Below are positions 51,473 through 61,793 of a DNA stretch of 64,000 bases, piece after piece (within the stretch, counting starts at the first letter, position 1; the number at the start of each line of letters is the position of its first letter). Source of the stretch: Bacillota bacterium (GTDB lineage Bacteria > Bacillota > Sulfobacillia > Sulfobacillales > Sulfobacillaceae); contig JAJYHT010000057.1 of the NCBI GenBank assembly GCA_021784595.1, positions 1-64,000 of the forward strand, read 5' to 3'. The position numbers and the translations under genes were made by a program. The notes below the pieces were generated by a model, which worked only from the letters and a program-made list of their open reading frames with translations, had not been told where the DNA came from and did no database searches.

Positions 51473-52255
51473 TTACCGTTGAAGTTTTTTCAATTCGGCA
51501 ATTAGACGATCGTTCAACACCCGAATGTGCGTGCCTTTCATTCCCAAAGAACGGGATTCAATTACGCCTGCTGATTCAAACTTCCTGAGAGCGTTGACAA
51601 TTACGGAACGGGTAATGCCTACTCGGTCCGCAATTTTTGACGCCACCAACAGCCCTTCTTCGCCACCGAGTTCCTCAAAAATGTGTTGGACGGCCTCCAG
51701 CTCAGAATACGACAAGGTATCAATGGCTACCTTGACAGCGGCCTTTTTGCGGGCCTCCATCTCCAACTCGTCGGATTTGGAACGCAATATTTCCATAGCG
51801 ACTACGGTCGCGCCATATTCCGCCAAAATTAAGTCTTGGTCATCGAATTCTCGCCCAAACCGAGAGATGACCAACGTTCCTAGGCGGTCACCGCCGCCGT
51901 TGACCGGCACAATGGTGGTAATTTTGTTTTCGTAGATACACGGTTTGTCACGGAAAAATACGCATCGTTGACTTTCTTGCGACACATTGGAAAAAGTTTC
52001 GTCCACCTTCAGCAGTCCAGAATTGTAGGCCTGAGGAAAGACTTCTTGCCCCAACACCTCGCGAATCATCACGTCGCATTCAAAGGAATCCAACAAGGCA
52101 TACCCAAGCACTTTGCCGCGCCGACTCACGACGTAGACATTGGCAGCAATCAGCTCGCTCAAAATTTGCGCCATTTCTTCAAAGTTTACTGGATGGCCCG
52201 CCGTACGCTGTAATAATCGATTAATCCGTCGTGTCTTTTCAAGCAATTCTTCCAC
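51473..52255 (-). CDS. codY: GTP- and branched-chain-amino-acid-sensing regulator CodY
   Basis: A 260-residue CodY. The GTG at 52255, giving [16 protein letters not shown], is chosen because GAGGAGG lies 8 bases upstream and matches the usual CodY N-terminus. The N-terminal GAF domain binds isoleucine and valine; the C-terminal winged helix is [18 protein letters not shown] with [15 protein letters not shown], the near-invariant CodY DNA-reading region. It represses genes for nutrient adaptation in rich conditions. The position at the end of xerC-hslV-hslU-codY is the classic Firmicutes order. Confidence 0.96.
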   Translation of the reverse strand: MEELLEKTRRINRLLQRTAGHPVNFEEMAQILSELIAANVYVVSRRGKVLGYALLDSFECDVMIREVLGQEVFPQAYNSGLLKVDETFSNVSQESQRCVFFRDKPCIYENKITTIVPVNGGGDRLGTLVISRFGREFDDQDLILAEYGATVVAMEILRSKSDELEMEARKKAAVKVAIDTLSYSELEAVQHIFEELGGEEGLLVASKIADRVGITRSVIVNALRKFESAGVIESRSLGMKGTHIRVLNDRLIAELKKLQR

Positions 52256-52358
52256 GACAAAAGCCTCCTCAAATTTCGTTAATTCGTCACCACTGCCTAA
52301 ATTCCGGTTATGAGTATACCATACTGTGGGTTTGGAATGTGATAACGAAACCAAAAAT

Positions 52359-53765
52359 TCAGAGTATATACCGATTAATGTCAATATTATCAGCTATCCG
52401 CGCTAACCGCTGATCGACATATGATGCGGTAATCGGAATAGTTTGCCCTTGGAGCTCGGATGCTTCAAAACTAAGTTCTTCCAATACTTTTTCTAGAATC
52501 GTGTGCAAGCGGCGGGCACCAATATTTTCTGTGTCCCGGTTCACGCGATCGGCGTAGCGGGCCATTGCCCACAGTGCCTGGTCGTCAAACTGAATGGTGA
52601 CTCCTTCCGCCCCAAGCAACGCTTGATATTGAAAGATCAAAGAGTTTTTGGGCTCGGTAAGGATGCGGTAAAAATCATTTTCGGTTAATGCGGTAAATTC
52701 TACTCTAATCGGGAACCTCCCCTGCAATTCTGGAATCAGATCGCTGGGTTTGGAAACATGAAAGGCGCCTGCAGCGATAAATAAGATATGATCTGTTTTT
52801 ACAGGGCCATACTTGGTATTGACGGTTGATCCTTCAACAATGGGCAAAATGTCGCGTTGCACTCCTTCGCGGCTGACGTCGGGTCCATGCGCATCGTGCC
52901 CTGAAGCGATCTTATCGAATTCGTCAATAAAAATTATGCCTTGCTGCTCGGCCCGCCATACAGCGTCAGCATTGGCTGCATCGGTATCAATCAGCTTTTG
53001 TGCCTCTTCCTGGGTTAAGATCTTGCGGGCCTCCGCCACCGTCATTTTGCGCCGTTTTGTGCGTTTAGGCAACAAATTGCCAAACATTTCGCCCAAATTC
53101 ATTTGGTTGTCTTCAGCCCCGGGCATATTGCCCATCATGGGCATGGTGGGACCGGCATCTTCCACATCCACTTCCACCAACTCGTGTTCCATAGCTTTCA
53201 TGCGCAGCTTTTCTCGAATTCGCCGTCGGTCTTCGTCGATGCGGCGCCGCTCTTCACTGCCTAGAGGCTGACGCGACTGGTAGTTGCCCCCTGCCCCCCC
53301 AAAAAACGCTTCAAACGGATTTTTAGTCCCGACATCCTCGGAAGGATCCGGCACTAAAGCTGCCACAATACGGTCTTCTGCTGCTCGCTCGGCGCGATCT
53401 TTAACCGATCCTGTCCGCTCTTCCTTAACCATACGAATGCTGGTTTCCACCAAATCGCGGACCATGGCATCCACATCCCGCCCCACATACCCTACTTCGG
53501 TAAATTTAGTAGCCTCCACTTTGATAAAGGGAACGCGCAATAGGCGGGCCAAGCGGCGTGCCACTTCGGTTTTTCCGACTCCGGTCGGTCCAATCATCAA
53601 GATGTTCTTGGGTGTAATTTCTTCTTGCAATTCCGGGTCCAATCGGCTTCGCCGCCAACGATGGCGGAGTGCAATCGCGACCGCCCGTTTGGCGTCATTT
53701 TGTCCTACGATGTACTTATCCAATTCTTCTACAATTCTTTTCGGAGTTAACAATGCTTCATCCAT
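52359..53765 (-). CDS. hslU: HslU/ClpY protease ATPase
   Basis: A 468-residue AAA+ unfoldase that feeds substrates to HslV. It starts [20 protein letters not shown], with Walker [18 protein letters not shown] and Walker [12 protein letters not shown]. The intermediate domain (about residues 110-240) is present. [10 protein letters not shown]-type sensor residues appear as [18 protein letters not shown]. The C-terminus ends [10 protein letters not shown], the tail that docks into HslV. It lies 20 bases after hslV. Confidence 0.96.
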   Translation of the reverse strand: MDEALLTPKRIVEELDKYIVGQNDAKRAVAIALRHRWRRSRLDPELQEEITPKNILMIGPTGVGKTEVARRLARLLRVPFIKVEATKFTEVGYVGRDVDAMVRDLVETSIRMVKEERTGSVKDRAERAAEDRIVAALVPDPSEDVGTKNPFEAFFGGAGGNYQSRQPLGSEERRRIDEDRRRIREKLRMKAMEHELVEVDVEDAGPTMPMMGNMPGAEDNQMNLGEMFGNLLPKRTKRRKMTVAEARKILTQEEAQKLIDTDAANADAVWRAEQQGIIFIDEFDKIASGHDAHGPDVSREGVQRDILPIVEGSTVNTKYGPVKTDHILFIAAGAFHVSKPSDLIPELQGRFPIRVEFTALTENDFYRILTEPKNSLIFQYQALLGAEGVTIQFDDQALWAMARYADRVNRDTENIGARRLHTILEKVLEELSFEASELQGQTIPITASYVDQRLARIADNIDINRYIL

Positions 53766-53785
53766 GCCTATGCCCTCCCTGCGTG

Positions 53786-54334
53786 TCAGCTCAAGGTCTC
53801 TATCGTTAGGTGATGATTGGTATATATGCAGATGTCGGCTGCAATGTCCAGCGATCGCTTCACAATCTCCTCAATGGTGGGCGGCTGTTCCAAAGATGCA
53901 AAGGCTCGTGCGGCCGCCAAGGCATAACTTCCTCCCGAGCCCACGGCGGCAATTTGATCATCGGGCTCGATGACTTCACCGGTGCCCGAAAGGATAAATA
54001 AATCGCGCTGGTCCGCCACAATTAACAACGCTTCCAACTTGCCCAGCATGCGATCGGTGCGCCATTCGCGGCTTAACGCCACCGCAGCTCGCGGCAAATT
54101 GCCATGATGCTCCTCTAATTTACCTTCGAAGCGTTCAAAGAGCGTCAACGCGTCGGCGACCGCTCCCGCAAATCCGGCCAAAATGGCGCCATGATATAAT
54201 CGACGGACCTTTTTGGCGGTATGTTTCATGACGGTGTTCTGTCCGAATGTGACTTGGCCGTCGCCCCCTATTACGGCGCGTCCGTCCTTCACCATCGCTA
54301 ATATTGTTGTGCCATGAAATTCATATTGGGCCAT
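53786..54334 (-). CDS. hslV: HslV/ClpQ protease subunit
   Basis: A 182-residue proteasome-like peptidase. The start at 54334 has AGGGGAGG upstream. After the short propeptide MAQYEFHG come Thr9 and Thr10 (TTILAM), one of which becomes the catalytic N-terminal threonine. GGDGQVTFG, the KVRRLY loop and [14 protein letters not shown] are family hallmarks. It assembles into two hexamer rings capped by HslU. It lies 19 bases after xerC and 20 before hslU. Confidence 0.95.
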   Translation of the reverse strand: MAQYEFHGTTILAMVKDGRAVIGGDGQVTFGQNTVMKHTAKKVRRLYHGAILAGFAGAVADALTLFERFEGKLEEHHGNLPRAAVALSREWRTDRMLGKLEALLIVADQRDLFILSGTGEVIEPDDQIAAVGSGGSYALAAARAFASLEQPPTIEEIVKRSLDIAADICIYTNHHLTIETLS

Positions 54335-54353
54335 TGGCTGAACCTCCCCTTCC

Positions 54354-55250
54354 TTATTCCTCGATGTGATGAGCCCGCGGATGGGCATTTTGGTAGACCC
54401 GGGTCAATTGATCTTGAGAAATGTGCGTGTAAATTTGGGTTGTTTTGAGACTGGCATGTCCTAACAATTCCTGGACGATTCGCAAATCTGCCCCATTCAT
54501 CAATAAATGGGTTGCGTACGAATGACGCAGCCAGTGCGGACTAATATTGCGCTGCACGGCGCTTTTCAGCATGATAGCTTTAACAATCCGCCGCACGCTG
54601 CGCGTGGTCAACCTGCCTCCCCGACGATTGACGAATACCGCTAGGGTGCGTGGACCCGCTAAACGAGGGCGGGTCTCCCTCAAGTAACGGTCCAGCGCGC
54701 GGATCCCAAAGGAGCCCAAAGGCACTAAACGGACCTTGCGTCCTTTTCCCATCACCCGCAACATACCGTGATCCAAGTCCACATCCGCTAGGTTCATGTC
54801 AACGGTTTCTTGGCTACGCAATCCGGCCCCGTACATAGTTTCGATCAGAGCTAGGTTGCGAATCCCTAGTGGACCCTCGTGCCGACAAGCTGCTTCCATC
54901 ATGGCGGTCATCTCATCGATGGTCAATACGCGGGGCAAACGCGCCCGAAAACGCGGAGACAACAATCTGCGGGCAGGATTATCGCGTAGCTGCTGCTGCT
55001 CCAAATATCGAAAAAAGGATCGCACCACCGAGAGTTTACGTGCCATGCTGCGTGCCGACAAGCCGCTTTCTCCAAGTCCCAACAACCAACGGCGAACTTG
55101 TTTGGAATCCACTTCAGCCAGGTCCCCGACCTGTTCAGCAAACTGGCGCAAGTCCGATTCATAAGCCCTTAGCGTATGTTCTGACCGTCCTTGCACCGCA
55201 TAAAGATATCGCAAATATGCCGCCATCCAGGTCTCATTGGATGATGGCAT
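54354..55250 (-). CDS. xerC: Tyrosine recombinase XerC/CodV type
   Basis: A tyrosine recombinase of about 298 residues that resolves chromosome dimers at dif. The N-terminal SAM-like domain ([17 protein letters not shown]) is followed by the catalytic domain: Arg in [13 protein letters not shown], Lys in [12 protein letters not shown], His and Arg in [13 protein letters not shown], His in [14 protein letters not shown] with the nucleophile Tyr. The ATG at 55250 has a well-placed AGAGG; a start at 55268 is also possible. It overlaps the trmFO 3' end. Firmicutes order makes it the codV gene. Confidence 0.93.
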   Translation of the reverse strand: MPSSNETWMAAYLRYLYAVQGRSEHTLRAYESDLRQFAEQVGDLAEVDSKQVRRWLLGLGESGLSARSMARKLSVVRSFFRYLEQQQLRDNPARRLLSPRFRARLPRVLTIDEMTAMMEAACRHEGPLGIRNLALIETMYGAGLRSQETVDMNLADVDLDHGMLRVMGKGRKVRLVPLGSFGIRALDRYLRETRPRLAGPRTLAVFVNRRGGRLTTRSVRRIVKAIMLKSAVQRNISPHWLRHSYATHLLMNGADLRIVQELLGHASLKTTQIYTHISQDQLTRVYQNAHPRAHHIEE

Positions 55251-56598
55251 GCGCGTAGCCTCTATCATCAGCCTCTAATTCTCTGATAAATGATGTGAGA
55301 GATGTCATGGCTTGACTACGCAATAGCCGCCGGCGCTCCTTCTTTTCCTGAATTTGAGCAATCTCCGGTGCAATCGGCAGCACACCATAATTAGCATTCA
55401 TCGGTTGAAAGTGTTCCGGATCGGTGTGGGTGATGTAATGGGCCAGCGCCCCCATCATGGTGTCTCTTGGCCACACCATCTCTGACTTGCCCTGGCACCA
55501 GCGGCTGGCGTTGATGGCTGCCATGATGCCGGTGGCGGCTGATTCCACGTATCCCTCCACTCCGGTCATTTGGCCTGCAAACCAAAGCGAGGGACGGGTT
55601 TTGGCACTCAATCCCGGTTCCAGAAATTTCGGGGACCGAAGATAGGTGTTGCGGTGCATAACCCCATAACGCACAAACTCGGCATTGCGCAAAGCCGGGA
55701 TCAAGGAAAAAACTCGTTTTTGCTCGCCCCATCTGAGGTTGGTTTGAAACCCCACCAGACTTAGCAAGGAGCCTGCGGCATTGTCCTGCCGCAGCTGGAC
55801 CACCGCATAAGGACGCCGTCCTCCCTCCAGTGGATTGGACAGCCCTATCGGTTTCATGGGCCCAAACAGCGGTGTTTTTTGTCCGCGGCGGGCTAATTCC
55901 TCAATCGGCAAACATCCTTCAAAAAATGCGGTGTTTGTCTCAAAGTCATGTCGGGGATGTTGTTCGGCTTCCATTAGGGCATGATAGAACGTCAAATATT
56001 GGTCCTTGGTCAAAGGACAGTTCAAGTAGTCTTGACTTCCCTCTCGCGATCCCCAAAAGGCTTGTGCCCGGTCCACTGATTCCGCCAGTACTATCGGGGC
56101 CGCCGCATCAAAAAACGAAAGAAATGACTCGCCAAAAAAGGCCACGAGTGAGTGACCTAAATCACGGTGGGTCAGTGGACCTGTTGCGATGATGGTGGGT
56201 CCCTGGGGAATCTCTGACACGACGGCACGGCGAAGATGAATCTTTGAGTGTTGTTCTAAGGTGGCGGTCAGTTGCCGGCTGAATTCATCGCGGTCAACCG
56301 TCAAAGCGGACCCGCCCGGAACTTGGGATTGTTCTGCCACCCGCAAAATGACTGAATTAAAGGCGCGCATTTCATCTTTCAACAGCGCAGCCGGTGTACT
56401 ACCGACTGAACTGCCCAAGGAATTGGAACACACCAGCTCGCCGCACCGGTCCGTCATATGGGCAGGCGTCTGTTCCAAAGGACGCATCTCATACAAGTCA
56501 ACCTCAAGCCCGCGGTGCACCAATTGCCAGGCTGCCTCCGATCCTGCTAGCCCTGCCCCCACCACAGTGACGCGATTACTGCGCTTGCTCTGATTCAT
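55234..56598 (-). CDS. trmFO: tRNA (uracil-54) methyltransferase TrmFO (Gid)
   Basis: A 454-residue folate- and FAD-dependent enzyme that makes ribothymidine-54 in tRNA. The FAD motif is VTVVGAGLAGSEAAWQL; the family blocks ELVCSNSLGS, ATGPLTHRDLG and GQMTGVEGYVESAATG are present. AAGGAGG precedes the ATG at 56598, which lies inside the topA end by 23 bases. A longer frame extends upstream but has no ribosome site. It is coupled to topA and xerC. Confidence 0.95.
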   Translation of the reverse strand: MNQSKRSNRVTVVGAGLAGSEAAWQLVHRGLEVDLYEMRPLEQTPAHMTDRCGELVCSNSLGSSVGSTPAALLKDEMRAFNSVILRVAEQSQVPGGSALTVDRDEFSRQLTATLEQHSKIHLRRAVVSEIPQGPTIIATGPLTHRDLGHSLVAFFGESFLSFFDAAAPIVLAESVDRAQAFWGSREGSQDYLNCPLTKDQYLTFYHALMEAEQHPRHDFETNTAFFEGCLPIEELARRGQKTPLFGPMKPIGLSNPLEGGRRPYAVVQLRQDNAAGSLLSLVGFQTNLRWGEQKRVFSLIPALRNAEFVRYGVMHRNTYLRSPKFLEPGLSAKTRPSLWFAGQMTGVEGYVESAATGIMAAINASRWCQGKSEMVWPRDTMMGALAHYITHTDPEHFQPMNANYGVLPIAPEIAQIQEKKERRRLLRSQAMTSLTSFIRELEADDRGYAHAIIQ

Positions 56599-58693
56599 AT
56601 CCACAGCCCTCCTTGAGACAGAGGAAACTTTCGCGATTCCCGCGGCGTTTAAGAGCCATTGATGATCCACACTGGGGGCAAATTTTGTCGGTAGGCTGAT
56701 TCCAAGTGACAAAATCGCATTCGGGATACCCGCTACATCCATAAAAGGTTCGTCCTCGACGGGTATGGCGTACGACCAGGGGCTTGCCACAACGCGGACA
56801 TAGAGCTGCGGTTTTTTCCAGATAGGGCTTGGTAAATTGACAGTCCGGGTAGCCGGTACAGGCTAAGAACTTTCCGAACCGTCCATACTTCACCTCTAAC
56901 GGCTTGCCGCACCGATCGCAGATCTCGTCAGTAGCTTCTTTCGGCAACTCCAACTTTTCCACGTCTGACTCGGCCCGGGCCAACTCTTCAGCAAAGGGGC
57001 CGTAAAATCTCCGCAAAACTTCTTGCCACGCCATCTCATTGGATTCTACCAGATCCAGTTGGCTTTCGACCTCGGCGGTGAATGCCGTATTGACAATCTC
57101 CGGGAAGTACTCGCTGAGCAAATCGACCACCACACGTCCCAACATCGTGGGTAGCAGACGACGCTGGGACCTCTCTACATATTGACGTTGCAATAGGGTA
57201 TCGATAATGGGGGCATAGGTGGACGGACGACCAATCCCCAATTCCTCCAAGGTTTTTACCAAGGTCGCTTCGTTGAACCGGGGTGCGGGTTCCGTGAAGT
57301 GCTCTTGGCTGGCGATGCTCTTGACGGTGATTTCGACTCCTTCAGCTACTTTCGGCAGGGTGGTCAGAGAGGGATCGATATCACGTCCCTCGGGCTTGTT
57401 TTCTGGGGCTTCCTGGGTTTCCTGATAAATTTCAGTAAAGCCTTTGAATTTGATCAGCGCACCGCGAGCCCGAAATCGTTCGCGATTCTCGGCGACCAGG
57501 TCGATGGTGGTGGCGTCGTAAACTTGAGCTGCCATTTGGCTGGCAACAAACCGCTCCCAAATCAACCGATACAAGCGTAATTGGTCACGATTAAGACTGC
57601 CCTTCAGGTGGTCCGGATGCCGGACCACCACGGTTGGCCGTATGGCTTCGTGGGCTCCTTGCGACCCAACCGGGTCCCGATCTGCTCTGTGTTCAGTACT
57701 ATCTTTTAGATATTGCGCTCCAAAAGTCATTTCAATATATTGTTTGGTTTCTGCTTCCGCAACTTCGGCTACCCGCACCGAATCGGTCCGAATATAGGTA
57801 ACCAAGCCGACGGTTCCCTCGCCGGACACTTCTAGCCCTTCGTACAGTTGCTGCGCCAAGCTCATGGTGCGTTTGACCGAAAACCCTAAACGCCGCGAGG
57901 CTTCCTGCTGCAATGTAGAAGTGGTGAACGGTGGGGCGGGAAAACGTCGACGCTCTCGCGTCTTTACCGATTCGATCCTAATTGGGGATTCCAGGGGCGT
58001 TTGGCTCACCACTTGTTCGGCGTCTTCTGCCGTCAAACGACCCTTGTCGCCGCGCGGCCCAAAATATTCGCAATGCAATAAAAGGGTTTCATCGCCCGCG
58101 TCCATTGTCACCGTAAAGTATTGCTGTGGCACAAAAGCCAAAATGTCATCTTCACGGTCCACCAGCAACTTTAGTGCTGCCGACTGCACTCTTCCCGCCG
58201 ACAGGCCCGGACGAATTTTATGCCACAGCAGCGGAGACAATTGATAGCCGACCACCCGGTCCAACACCCGCCGGGCTTGTTGTGCATTGACTCGTGGTAT
58301 ATTGACAGGTCTTGCATGTTTAATCGCATGACTTACCGCATCTTTGGTAATTTCATGAAACTCAATGCGTTGGGTGGCACCTGGCGGTATCCCCAAAGCC
58401 TCGGCTAAATGCCAAGAAATTGCTTCTCCCTCACGATCCGGGTCAGTCGCTAAAAAGACCTTGTCAGCCTTTTTTGCTGCATCCTTAAGCTCTTTCAAGA
58501 GCGGTCCCTTTCCCCGAATAGTGATATAACGAGGCATAAACCCATGCTCTACGTCCACACCAAACTGGCTTTTTGGCAGATCACGAACATGGCCCATCGA
58601 GGCCTTTACTTGGTACCGGCTTCCTAAAAAGCGACTGATGGTTTTCGCCTTGGCTGGCGATTCGACGATAATTAATGGCTTTGCTTTCGGCAA
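56576..58693 (-). CDS. topA: DNA topoisomerase I
   Basis: A type IA topoisomerase of about 705 residues that relaxes negative supercoils. The TOPRIM motif is LIIVESPAKAKTISRFLG with the DPDREGEAISWHLAEA acidic cluster; the active-site region is VGLVTYIRTDSVRVAE with the catalytic Tyr. Three C-terminal zinc ribbons follow: CDRCGKPLE/CTGYPDC, CPRCGKPLV/CSGYPEC and CPQCGSSMA/CLKEGC. GGGAGG lies six bases before a TTG at 58693, which is preferred to the ATG at 58711 that sits upstream of that site. Confidence 0.95.
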   Translation of the reverse strand: MPKAKPLIIVESPAKAKTISRFLGSRYQVKASMGHVRDLPKSQFGVDVEHGFMPRYITIRGKGPLLKELKDAAKKADKVFLATDPDREGEAISWHLAEALGIPPGATQRIEFHEITKDAVSHAIKHARPVNIPRVNAQQARRVLDRVVGYQLSPLLWHKIRPGLSAGRVQSAALKLLVDREDDILAFVPQQYFTVTMDAGDETLLLHCEYFGPRGDKGRLTAEDAEQVVSQTPLESPIRIESVKTRERRRFPAPPFTTSTLQQEASRRLGFSVKRTMSLAQQLYEGLEVSGEGTVGLVTYIRTDSVRVAEVAEAETKQYIEMTFGAQYLKDSTEHRADRDPVGSQGAHEAIRPTVVVRHPDHLKGSLNRDQLRLYRLIWERFVASQMAAQVYDATTIDLVAENRERFRARGALIKFKGFTEIYQETQEAPENKPEGRDIDPSLTTLPKVAEGVEITVKSIASQEHFTEPAPRFNEATLVKTLEELGIGRPSTYAPIIDTLLQRQYVERSQRRLLPTMLGRVVVDLLSEYFPEIVNTAFTAEVESQLDLVESNEMAWQEVLRRFYGPFAEELARAESDVEKLELPKEATDEICDRCGKPLEVKYGRFGKFLACTGYPDCQFTKPYLEKTAALCPRCGKPLVVRHTRRGRTFYGCSGYPECDFVTWNQPTDKICPQCGSSMALKRRGNRESFLCLKEGCGYESEQAQ

Positions 58694-58770
58694 ACCCACA
58701 CCTCCCGCCATTCACGTTGGTCTATTATAGCAAAATTCCAGGTGCATCCCGGATTCTGTTGATTATACCG

Positions 58771-59391
58771 CTATTGCCATCGGAAGGTGCGGCGGTGGCA
58801 CGGCGATGGGCCATGCAGTTGCAACATCGCACGATGGGATGCGGTAGGATATCCTTTATGTTGAGCAAGTCCATACTGAGGATATGCGACATCCAGTGCA
58901 GCCATGTAGCGGTCACGGATGACCTTGGCAACAATGGAAGCCGCCCCGATACTAACCGAAAGGGCGTCGCCATGCACTATGGCGTGGACAATCCAAGGAC
59001 CGTTCAACGGCACTGCATCGGATAATACCACATCCGGCACCAGCCCCAAAGCGGAAATTGACCGTGTCATGGCAAGCTTGGAGGCTTGATAGATATTGAT
59101 CCGCTCTATAGTGCGCGGCCCCACCATGCCCACGCCTATCGAGAGAGAGCCATTTATTATCTCAGGATACAATCGATTGCGCTGCCTCTCCGTCAAAAGC
59201 TTGGAATCCTTTATGCCCCAGATCGGCTTGTGGGGATTCAACACCACAGCCGCCGCCACCACTGGTCCCGCCAAAGGCCCGCGTCCGACTTCGTCGACTC
59301 CCGCGACAAGCCTTTGAGCTTGCCAATAAGGGGACTCCAATTGAGACAGTTCATGCCACAACGCTTGATAATCGGCTGGTCTACGCGCCAT
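58771..59391 (-). CDS. rnhB: Ribonuclease HII
   Basis: A 206-residue enzyme cutting RNA in RNA-DNA hybrids and at single ribonucleotides. The active-site Asp and Glu are in VAGVDEVGRGPLAGPV; IKDSKLLTERQR carries the second motif; the remaining acidic residues are in VVLSDAV and SIVAKVIRDRYM. It overlaps the rbgA 3' end by 11 bases. Length is usual. Confidence 0.94.
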   Translation of the reverse strand: MARRPADYQALWHELSQLESPYWQAQRLVAGVDEVGRGPLAGPVVAAAVVLNPHKPIWGIKDSKLLTERQRNRLYPEIINGSLSIGVGMVGPRTIERINIYQASKLAMTRSISALGLVPDVVLSDAVPLNGPWIVHAIVHGDALSVSIGAASIVAKVIRDRYMAALDVAYPQYGLAQHKGYPTASHRAMLQLHGPSPCHRRTFRWQ

Positions 59392-60148
59392 GGGGAGGCC
59401 ACTCCAAGCTTTTGGGCCCGAACGTTCCGTCGCGAACAGCGATCATCACGGCTTGGGCGGTGCGATGCCGGTCCACCCTGCCTCCAGTTGTAAGGTAGCC
59501 GCGCTTTTTGCCCCATTCTTCCCATGCTCCAGATTCGTTTATCTCAGGAAACAGCCAGTGCCAGGCTTGATCAGCCAAGTCTTCCAATTCATCTGGACTT
59601 GGAGGCACCACTCCTAAGACCTTGAGGCGCCAATCTTTGGACTTTCCCGGAGTCACCACCCCCGGAAGGTCCAGCCATTCCCAGCCACCCTCCAGACGAA
59701 TCCACTGTGGTCCCCGGGTTATGCCAGGCTTAGCGCCAGTGGCCACTCGATTTTTTCCCACCATTCGGTTCAACAAAGTAGATTTTCCTAAGTTCGGCAA
59801 TCCCACGACGGCTAATCGGAACGGTCCTGCAAACGCCCCCGTTAACACGTTGCGCAGCACCTTGTCCGCCTTTTGGCTGGAGGCAGTGAGGGCCACAGCG
59901 GTGATGGAGCGCGCTCGATACCAGTCCAGCCACAGGCTGTTAGCCTGTCCGCTGGCCAATTCAGCCTTGTTCATTACCAAAATGCGCGGCGTTCTGCCCA
60001 CCCATTGCGCCATTGGAGCATGCCGAGTCAATTCCGGCGCTCGCGCATCCACCACTTCGATAAACGCGGTAAGATAAGGCGACAATTCGCGGATGGTCTT
60101 TTGGGTGGCAATCATATGCCCTGGATACCATGATTTGGATGCAGTCAT
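59381..60148 (-). CDS. rbgA: Ribosome biogenesis GTPase RbgA (YlqF)
   Basis: A 255-residue circularly permuted GTPase needed for late 50S assembly. G4 comes first (VMNKAELASG), then G1 (AVVGLPNLGKSTLLNRMVG) and G3 (DLPGV), the YlqF order. The N-terminal WYPGHMIATQKTIRE matches the family start. The C-terminal ribosome-binding domain follows. It sits 4 bases after lepB and overlaps rnhB. Confidence 0.94.
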   Translation of the reverse strand: MTASKSWYPGHMIATQKTIRELSPYLTAFIEVVDARAPELTRHAPMAQWVGRTPRILVMNKAELASGQANSLWLDWYRARSITAVALTASSQKADKVLRNVLTGAFAGPFRLAVVGLPNLGKSTLLNRMVGKNRVATGAKPGITRGPQWIRLEGGWEWLDLPGVVTPGKSKDWRLKVLGVVPPSPDELEDLADQAWHWLFPEINESGAWEEWGKKRGYLTTGGRVDRHRTAQAVMIAVRDGTFGPKSLEWPPHGA

Positions 60149-60152
60149 CTCT

Positions 60153-60665
60153 TTATTTCAACCAGCGAAAATCAGAAAGTGGCCACCAGACAAGGAATGC
60201 TTGGCCCTTAAGATTTTTCATGGGCAAAAATCCAAAGTAACGGCTATCAAAACTTTTAGGACGATTGTCTCCTTCAACCCATAAATCGCCCGGCGGCACT
60301 TTGACCGGAGCGACATTCATCGATTGCCGATACTCTAAAAAGGGTTCGTGATATCTTTTGCCATTTATGTAGACGACGTTGTTGCGAACACTGATTATGT
60401 CACCCGGGACCCCGATAACACGCTTTATCCAATCTTGAGATTTAATTACCGGAGAACGAAACACAACAATTTGTCCGGTTTTCGGCGTCTCAAAATCATA
60501 AATTAGCTTATTCACCAATACCCGTTCGTTATTCTTCAAGGTAGGCAACATGGAAGTTCCCTGCACTTGAAAGGACTCGAAAACAAAAGTACGGATCAAA
60601 AACGCCAAGACAAATGCCAACACTACCGTTTCGATAATTTCCCGCCAGCCACTTCTCTTCGACAC
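60153..60665 (-). CDS. lepB: Signal peptidase I
   Basis: A 170-residue type I signal peptidase, short as in Gram-positives. One N-terminal span (IIETVVLAFVLAFLIRTFVF) anchors it. The catalytic Ser38 is in QGTSMLPTL and the lysine base Lys81 in IKRVIGVPGD; box E is GDNRPKSFDSRYFGF. It removes signal peptides, including presumably those of the secreted proteins in this window. It lies after rplS and before rbgA, as in Bacillus relatives. Confidence 0.94.
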   Translation of the reverse strand: MSKRSGWREIIETVVLAFVLAFLIRTFVFESFQVQGTSMLPTLKNNERVLVNKLIYDFETPKTGQIVVFRSPVIKSQDWIKRVIGVPGDIISVRNNVVYINGKRYHEPFLEYRQSMNVAPVKVPPGDLWVEGDNRPKSFDSRYFGFLPMKNLKGQAFLVWWPLSDFRWLK

Positions 60666-60686
60666 CGTACCCCCTCCAAACGTGAG

Positions 60687-60717
60687 GTGAAGGCACTCCG
60701 GGGCGGAGTACCTTCAC
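60687..60717. terminator. Hairpin between rplS and lepB
   Basis: GTGAAGGCACTCC and GGAGTACCTTCAC pair at 12 of 13 positions around a GGGGC loop. There is no T-run, so it may be an attenuator or RNA-processing hairpin rather than a full terminator. Confidence 0.5.
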
Positions 60718-60728
60718 GACCGCTAATA

Positions 60729-61070
60729 TCACCGACGCTCCTTAATACGCGCCGCCTTCCCACGCAACTTGCGCAGGTAGTATAGCTTGGCTCGCCGTAC
60801 CTTGCCGCGCCGAACAACTTGAATCGACTCAATGCGGGGAGAGTGCAGCAAAAAGATACGCTCGACTCCCACACCGTAGCTGACTCGTCGGACAATCATG
60901 GTTTTGGATAGGCCAGAGCCCTTCAGTGCAATCACGACGCCCTCGTACATCTGTACCCGTTCGCGGTTTCCTTCGCGGATTTTTACGGCTACGCGCACAG
61001 TGTCACCGGCACGAAACACCGGGATATCATGACGCATTTGGTCCTCTTCAAGCAATTTGATGTAATCCAT
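60729..61070 (-). CDS. rplS: 50S ribosomal protein L19
   Basis: A 113-residue L19. It contains [20 protein letters not shown], then [14 protein letters not shown] and [20 protein letters not shown], nearly invariant in the family. AAGGAGGAC precedes the ATG at 61070. It lies 18 bases after trmD, as in most bacteria. Confidence 0.96.
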   Translation of the reverse strand: MDYIKLLEEDQMRHDIPVFRAGDTVRVAVKIREGNRERVQMYEGVVIALKGSGLSKTMIVRRVSYGVGVERIFLLHSPRIESIQVVRRGKVRRAKLYYLRKLRGKAARIKERR

Positions 61071-61088
61071 CGCAAAGTCCTCCTTTCG

Positions 61089-61793
61089 CTAAAATTTATT
61101 TGGCTGATTGTTCAAAAGGTCTGGTCGACGCTCACGCGTCGTCGTTACCCGCATCTGACGCTTATATTCCAAAATCTTTTGGTGATCGCCCGACAGGAGC
61201 ACTGGCGGGACGGCCAGACATCGATAGGTGGCTGGACGGGTGTACTGAGGTCCCTCGAGCAGGCCTTCGGCGCCATGGCTAAAAGAATCATCGAGAGCGG
61301 CAGACTCAGCGCCCAACACTCCCGGCAATAGGCGGACAACCGCATCGACCATAATCATAGCAGGCAACTCGCCGCCTGTCACAACAAAGTCTCCGATTGA
61401 CACTTCTTGTGCACCGAGCACCGTGATGGCTCGTTGGTCCAAACCCTCGTAATGGCCGGCCACAATGATCAAATGGTCGAGTTGAGCCCATTGGTTGGCC
61501 AAGTCTTGGGTAAACGTTGTCCCTTGCGCCGACGTGGCTATAATCTTGGGCGGCACAGCATGATGCATAGCTGCCCACTCTACGGCAGGCACTACCACAT
61601 CGGGGCGCAACAACATACCAACCCCGCCCCCAAATGGATAATCGTCAGTCGTGCGATGGGGCCCGACGCCAAAGTCTCGCAGAGCAATCGCGCGCAGTTC
61701 GACTAGGCCTTTATCTTGCGCTCGTTTCAAAATACTGTTCTCAAAGACCTGGACCATCATTTCGGGAAACAACGTAACCACCTGGATGACCAT
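61089..61793 (-). CDS. trmD: tRNA (guanine-37-N1) methyltransferase
   Basis: A 234-residue SPOUT enzyme. It contains VVTLFPEMMVQVFENSILK, DDYPFGGGVGMLLRPD, VAGHYEGLDQRAI and EVSIGDFVVTGGELPAMIMV, the trefoil-knot SAM site. It modifies G37 to prevent frameshifting. Its ATG overlaps the rimM stop by one base. Confidence 0.96.
   Translation of the reverse strand: MVIQVVTLFPEMMVQVFENSILKRAQDKGLVELRAIALRDFGVGPHRTTDDYPFGGGVGMLLRPDVVVPAVEWAAMHHAVPPKIIATSAQGTTFTQDLANQWAQLDHLIIVAGHYEGLDQRAITVLGAQEVSIGDFVVTGGELPAMIMVDAVVRLLPGVLGAESAALDDSFSHGAEGLLEGPQYTRPATYRCLAVPPVLLSGDHQKILEYKRQMRVTTTRERRPDLLNNQPNKF

Noticed and set aside
56599-56790. N-terminal extension of trmFO
   Set aside because: It lies inside topA in another frame, has no ribosome site and is not family-like; the ATG at 56598 has AAGGAGG.
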